From: Candidatus Centipeda massiliensis
GTDB lineage: Bacteria; Bacillota; Negativicutes; Selenomonadales; Selenomonadaceae
Assembly: GCF_900290285.1 (NCBI RefSeq)
Contig: NZ_LT985754.1
Coordinates: 573,855-637,854, forward strand
DNA: 64,000 bases
Direction of reading: 5' to 3'
Shown here: piece by piece, positions 60,226-64,000 of the stretch
Layout of the letters: each line of letters begins with the position of its first letter
How positions within the stretch are numbered: position 1 is the first letter of the stretch
Position numbers and translations under genes: made by a program
Notes under the pieces: generated by a model
Seen by the model: the letters and a program-made list of their open reading frames with translations, nothing else
What the model was told of the DNA's origin: nothing
Databases searched by the model: none

Positions 60226-61485
60226 ATGAACGAAAAGAACTTTCCGCTTACGCAGGAAGAGACGCTGCGCCTGATCGAGCGCTACCCGACACCATTTCAC
60301 CTCTATGATGAGGCGACGATCCGCGCGAATTTCCGCCGCCTGTGCGATGCCTTTGCGTGGGCGCCGCATTTCCGCGAGCACTTCGCCGTGAAGGCACTGC
60401 CGAATCCGCGCATCGTTCAGCTCCTCCACGAGGAGGGGGCGGGTACGGACTGCAGCAGCATTGCCGAACTCATCATCTCTGAGGCGGCGGGCGTTACAGG
60501 CGAAGAGATCATGCTCACCTCAAACGACACGCCGTACGACGAGTTTCAGAAGGCAATCGCGCTCGGTGCCATCATCAACCTCGACGACATTAGTCATCTG
60601 GATTACATGGTGCAGCACGCGGGGGTGCCCGAACTGCTGAGTTTTCGCTACAATCCCGGCGACCTCATCGAGGGCAACGATATCATCGGTAAGCCGATGG
60701 AGGCAAAATACGGACTCATGCGAGAACAGCTCTTTGAGGGCTATCGGCGCGCACAGGAGCTGGGCATGAAGCGCTTTGGACTGCATACGATGGTGATTTC
60801 CGCCGAACTGCGCACCGAGGCATTTCTCCTCACCGCGCGCATCATGTTCGAGCTGGCGGCGGAGCTTCAGGAGCGGCTCGGCATCCACATCGAGTTCATC
60901 AATCTCGGCGGCGGATTCGGCATCCCATACCGTCCCGAGGAGAGTCCTGTCGACTATGCAGCCGTCGGTGCCGGTATTGCGCGGCTCTATAGCGAGATCA
61001 TGGTGCCTGCGGGGCTCGGCGATGTCGGCATCCGCACCGAAAGCGGGCGCGCCATGACGGGCGACGCGGGCTGGCTCGTCTCCACCGTTCTTCACGAGAA
61101 GGATACGTATAAGCATTACATTGGTCTTGACTCCTGCATGGCGAATCTCATGCGCCCTGCACTCTATGGTGCATATCATCACATCACCGTGCTCGGCAAG
61201 GAGACCGCGCCCGCCGATCACGTTTATGACATCACCGGCTCGCTGTGTGAGAACAACGACAAGTTCGCCATCGACCGCGCCCTGCCGAAGATCGACATCG
61301 GCGACATCGTCATCATCCACGATACGGGCGCGCACGGCAGCGCTATGGGCTTCAACTACAACGGCAAACTCTGGTGCGCCGAGCTCCTTCGCCGCATGGA
61401 CGGCAGCATCGAACTCATCCGCCGCGCCCAGACGCTTGACGACTACTTTGCAACGCTAAAGTATGAAGGCTCACTGATGAAATAG
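60226..61485 (+). CDS. lysA: Diaminopimelate decarboxylase family protein
   Basis: 419 residues, fold-type III PLP decarboxylase. PLP lysine in HFAVKALPNP (K56), the EGAGTDCSSIAEL segment, INLGGGFGIPY, the EsGR-type motif RTESGRAMTG, and SLCENNDKFAIDRALP followed by GDIVIIHDTGAHGSAMGFNY. Converts meso-diaminopimelate to lysine. Related carboxynorspermidine or ornithine/lysine decarboxylases share the fold, and the sequence seems closest to the DapDC group. Shares its control region with the liv operon. Confidence 0.85.
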   Translation: MNEKNFPLTQEETLRLIERYPTPFHLYDEATIRANFRRLCDAFAWAPHFREHFAVKALPNPRIVQLLHEEGAGTDCSSIAELIISEAAGVTGEEIMLTSNDTPYDEFQKAIALGAIINLDDISHLDYMVQHAGVPELLSFRYNPGDLIEGNDIIGKPMEAKYGLMREQLFEGYRRAQELGMKRFGLHTMVISAELRTEAFLLTARIMFELAAELQERLGIHIEFINLGGGFGIPYRPEESPVDYAAVGAGIARLYSEIMVPAGLGDVGIRTESGRAMTGDAGWLVSTVLHEKDTYKHYIGLDSCMANLMRPALYGAYHHITVLGKETAPADHVYDITGSLCENNDKFAIDRALPKIDIGDIVIIHDTGAHGSAMGFNYNGKLWCAELLRRMDGSIELIRRAQTLDDYFATLKYEGSLMK

Positions 61486-61539
61486 AATAGTACCTTCCTG
61501 TGTTTTATGATATAGTAATAGAAGAGCAGGAGGCTATTG

Positions 61540-62172
61540 ATGGCAGAGGATCGTGCTTGTTCTATATCCCGTGCCTTGCTTGTCGATCTGTCATGTGTTT
61601 CTGGACTGGGCTGCAGTTTGAGAAATGTGTTGTCACATATTGATCGGGACGTTCTTTTTGCAGATGTCAGGCGGGTACGACGATTCTATCGCGAGAGGAT
61701 TCCTCTTTTGGAGAAAGCAGGACTGCACTATCGGATCAAATCGCTGGATTCTATATTACTCAAGTATGACCGGTATTATCCGCATTTTACAGTTGAGCGC
61801 ACCTATAACGATATCCTCGGTTTTCGTGTTCTATGCGCTGATTATGCACAGGTGGACGAACTGCGCGCTGTGTATCCGCAGGAGTTCAAACGCTGCTCTG
61901 ATATGCGCAATGGAAAGAAATACGATGATGGCTATCGCGGTGTACACCTGTATTTTCAAGTCGATCACTTTCATTATCCCATCGAGTTCCAATACAACAC
62001 TGCCTTTGATCGTCAATTCAATGATTGGCTACATTGTCATCTATATAAACGCGTTGCAATGCCAGCAGCAATCGGCAGCGTCTTGCGAAAATGGTATGAA
62101 CAGGGTAAAATCAGAAATGAAGATGCGTTTAGGAGGGAACTGTATGCCTTACATCCTGGCGAAACATCGTGA
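61540..62172 (+). CDS. RelA/SpoT-domain (p)ppGpp synthetase-like protein
   Basis: 210 residues. The synthetase core is present: HYRIKSLDSILLKYDRY (R-x-K-S-x-x-S-I-x-x-K), DILGFRVLCAD with the catalytic Asp, KKYDDGYRGVHLYFQ and the second acid in YPIEFQYNTAF. There is no hydrolase or C-terminal regulatory domain, so it is a small alarmone synthetase or a toxic synthetase (toxSAS-like). Visibly lower G+C than lysA, suggesting transfer. ATG 61540 follows AGGAGG. It overlaps a small gene by 29 bases. Confidence 0.8.
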   Translation: MAEDRACSISRALLVDLSCVSGLGCSLRNVLSHIDRDVLFADVRRVRRFYRERIPLLEKAGLHYRIKSLDSILLKYDRYYPHFTVERTYNDILGFRVLCADYAQVDELRAVYPQEFKRCSDMRNGKKYDDGYRGVHLYFQVDHFHYPIEFQYNTAFDRQFNDWLHCHLYKRVAMPAAIGSVLRKWYEQGKIRNEDAFRRELYALHPGETS

Positions 62173-62401
62173 TATACGCGGCTCTATTGCGATCGAAATG
62201 GAGGCGGGGAGTCGCCTGAATGGACTCGACGAATACCTCACCGAAACTGTCCTGGGGACGGGGACGCAGATTGTTCTGCTCAGTCACCCCGATTCCTATC
62301 AAGAGTACGCGCCCTGCGAGATTCTGACCTCGGAGGAAGAGTTTATTCGTCGGGTACTGCGTATGGGCATGCCTGATCGTATGAACCGCAAATCAGCATA
62401 A
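62144..62401 (+). CDS. Small protein overlapping the RelA/SpoT-domain gene
   Basis: 85 residues, starting at ATG 62144 with AGGAGGGA six bases upstream, inside the 3' end of the synthetase gene. Mixed alpha/beta, slightly acidic, no motif I recognise (RDIRGSIAIEMEAGSRLNGL, then TQIVLLSHPDSYQEYAP). Position and overlap are those of an antitoxin or regulatory partner, which is inferred. Its last codons form the left arm of a long terminator hairpin. Confidence 0.7.
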   Translation: MPYILAKHRDIRGSIAIEMEAGSRLNGLDEYLTETVLGTGTQIVLLSHPDSYQEYAPCEILTSEEEFIRRVLRMGMPDRMNRKSA

Positions 62402-62447
62402 AGAAAGCTCCGCCTACACATCGGCGGAGCTTTCTTTATGCTGATTT
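62390..62447. terminator. Long perfect hairpin terminator
   Basis: A perfect 25-bp inverted repeat (62390-62414 with 62423-62447; core AAAGAAAGCTCCGCC/GGCGGAGCTTTCTTT) with an 8-base loop. The left arm includes the last codons and stop of the small gene. Confidence 0.85.
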
Positions 62448-62516
62448 TGTTATGAAAAGTTTATACAAGAATAAAAAAGCGCAAAAGTCCCCCATAGCTA
62501 TCTTGAATGAAAAAAA

Positions 62517-63750
62517 TTATGCAATAGCAACATCCTCTGCGGCATGAGGAAGCCAACCAAGTTTTGTTAATTGTTTGAGATGGTGAGTAATCTTCTTATC
62601 GCGGTTGAACTGCGTGTAAAAATCTTCTCCTAGATCAATAAAGGTCTTGCCACTCTTTAGAATATGATAAATCGCAATGAGCATACTATGTGCAACAGCG
62701 ACTGTAGCTCTGTTGGCACCTCTGCGTACAACCAACCGTTGGTATTGTGCACGAAAATAAGACTTGCAGCGTGATGCTGCCTTAGCACACTGCACGAGCG
62801 TCGTTCGAAGTGTTTGGTTTCCCTTTACAACACGGCACCTTCGCCTTTTTTGGGCGCTTTCGTTATTTCCGGGGGCAAGCCCCGCCCAACTAGAGAAATG
62901 CTTGTCTGTGGCAAAACGACTCATATCAAGGCCCGTCTCAATGATGATTGTCTCTGCACTACGCTTACCAATGCCCGGTAGTTCGTCTAATTTTTCTATG
63001 GCTTCTTGATACGGTTGCAGATAACGGCTTAACATGTCATCCATTTCGCCAATCCGCTGACTCATATCATACATCGATATGATCCACAACTCTTCGAATG
63101 AGCTCCTTTTGCAACGGTGTGAGGAATCCGTTCATGGCTTTTAGGATCGCATCCACTTTCCTGACAAGTTTACCGTGAATCATCCCCTCAACACATTCTC
63201 GAGTCAATGGTTCATCGCTTTCAAGCATGGATTGGAGTAATTTACGAGCGCTACGTCCATTGATATTGGAGACGACATTGGACAACTTTACGTTACCCCC
63301 CTCGAGCATTTTCTGCAATCGGTTGAGTTCACGTGCTCGTTCCCGTACAAGACTGATACGGTATCTAGAGAGTTCTCTGAGCTCACGTTGCTCACGATTC
63401 GGGATATAGCTCGCCTTGATTAGTCCATGCCTGAGTAGATCAGCGATCCATTCAGCATCGCCAATGTCGGTTTTTCGTCCTGGCACATTTTTGATGTCAC
63501 GAGCGTTCGCAACGATAGCGTCGAGCCCAGATAGTTCAAAAATGTTGTAAAGCGGCTTCCAATAGGAACCGGTACTTTCCATAGCGATGATCTGACATTT
63601 GCGCTGCTGCAGCCACTTGGTTAGTTCACGAATCTCGTCATTGTTGCTGTCGAAGGTCCTGATTTCCTGTTTATTGCCGCATTTCAAGCAGCAAACCAGA
63701 ACCCTCTTGTGTACATCAATCCCACAACAACGTTCGTACAATACTTCCAT
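62517..63750 (-). pseudogene. IS110-family transposase, frameshifted
   Basis: The 5' part (to about 63070) is the DEDD domain: CGIDVHKRVLVCCLK, the Glu in IIAMESTGSYWKPL and the Asp pair in GRKTDIGDAEWIADLL. The 3' part (62517-63089) is the transposase_20 domain with a helix-hairpin-helix (ELPGIGKRSAETI) and the SSWAGLAPGNNESAQKRR block holding the catalytic Ser region. The two overlap in different frames near 63067-63089, so full-length protein needs a frameshift. IS110 enzymes are normally one frame, hence probably inactive. Start at 63750 after GGAGGTG. Confidence 0.85.
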
Positions 63751-63954
63751 GATTGACACCTCCATGCTAGATTTGTACGACGTGGCCTCTCTATAACAAC
63801 TCATTTTGTTATACGTCCTTTCGAGCGGCTGCTCTGGACAAAGTGTGGTACAAATAAGAGGCCAGACCAGTTTGTATCACGGGCTCTAGGCTCAAAAAAG
63901 AACCGGTCTTATACCGTCTATTCAATTATAGCATACGGATTGCCGCTATGAATC
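63751..63954 (-). ncRNA. Candidate IS110 bridge RNA region
   Basis: About 200 noncoding bases upstream of the transposase, where IS110-group elements encode the bridge RNA. A -10-like TATAAT on the minus strand (63930-63925) could start it. Hairpins are visible: TATAACAA/TTGTTATA near the gene start, and GGCCTCT/AGAGGCC enclosing about 65 bases. The guide loops cannot be assigned by eye. Confidence 0.4.
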
Positions 63955-64000
63955 TAAACTTTTCATTTATGATGGTGCCCTTAGGCATGTAAGTTTGTAT

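Larger units (their letters stand above)
62452..63966 (-). mobile_element. IS110-family insertion sequence
   Basis: Contains a frameshifted IS110-type transposase (recombinase) gene and 5' noncoding DNA of about 200 bases. Candidate edges are a perfect 12-bp inverted pair, ATGAAAAGTTTA (62452-62463) and TAAACTTTTCAT (63955-63966). IS110 elements lack classical terminal repeats, but the IS1111 subgroup has subterminal ones of this size. The exact ends are unproven. Confidence 0.65.

Noticed and set aside
60226..61485. Carboxynorspermidine decarboxylase (NspC)
   Set aside because: Length of 419 and the motif set fit the diaminopimelate decarboxylase group better, though the families overlap.
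63067..63089. Programmed frameshift in the IS110 transposase
   Set aside because: IS110 recombinases are encoded in one frame and no slippery heptamer is seen at the junction; decay is simpler.

Overview
This 64 kb window looks like the chromosome of an oral or rumen Selenomonas-type bacterium (Negativicutes, a diderm Firmicute). The evidence is high G+C codon use and a Bacillus-like late flagellar gene order (yvyF-flgM-flgN-flgK-flgL-yviE-fliW-csrA-flaG-fliD-fliS-fliT-flagellin). It is joined to a very large protein-glycosylation locus, a Tat-exported fumarate-reductase-like flavoprotein and outer-membrane-type lifestyle genes. The genus is an inference from gene content; no 16S gene is present.

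Layout. 1-5.8 kb: end of a sugar-nucleotide cluster (pseudaminic acid synthase, SDR, B6/Fe-S sugar 3-dehydrase, glycosyltransferase). 5.8-10.9 kb: YibE/F membrane protein, divergent from a metal-ATPase operon (small membrane protein, two HMA-like proteins, P1B-type ATPase) that has a consensus promoter and a long structured leader. 11-21.9 kb: late flagellar genes ending in flagellin, with sigma-28-type promoters before flgM and flagellin and a FliW/CsrA pair. 21.9-40.3 kb: an 18 kb, mostly overlapping operon of eight genes that encodes four complete and one degenerate OGT/SPINDLY (GT41) modules, four TPR-linked GT2 modules, two GT2-GT2 paralogues (one with an added GT-B domain) and a TPR protein. 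Its position next to flagellin suggests flagellin O-glycosylation. 40.4-45.7 kb: cold-shock protein, ribosome hibernation factor, PepSY-TM protein, Ca2+-type P-ATPase. 45.7-52.4 kb: radical SAM enzyme, DeoR regulator, frameshifted flavoprotein-HdrB fusion, GtrA protein, ApbE lipoprotein. 52.4-60.1 kb: chemoreceptor, CBS-ACT protein, livKHMGF-type amino-acid ABC transporter. 60.2-64 kb: diaminopimelate decarboxylase, RelA/SpoT-domain synthetase with a small partner gene, and a frameshifted IS110-family element.

Three kinds of dispersed palindromic repeat lie between genes. The most striking is a roughly 160 bp MITE-like element (three full copies and several remnants) with terminal inverted repeats and compensatory base changes in its internal stems. 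One copy sits at the predicted transcription start of the glycosylation operon.

How the parts fit: the first cluster probably makes activated unusual sugars. The flagellar block makes filament, cap, junction and chaperones under FlgM/sigma-28 and FliW/CsrA control. The large operon probably decorates flagellin. The chemoreceptor, amino-acid transporter and fumarate-reductase-like protein fit a motile, amino-acid-using anaerobe. No tRNA, rRNA or CRISPR array was seen.
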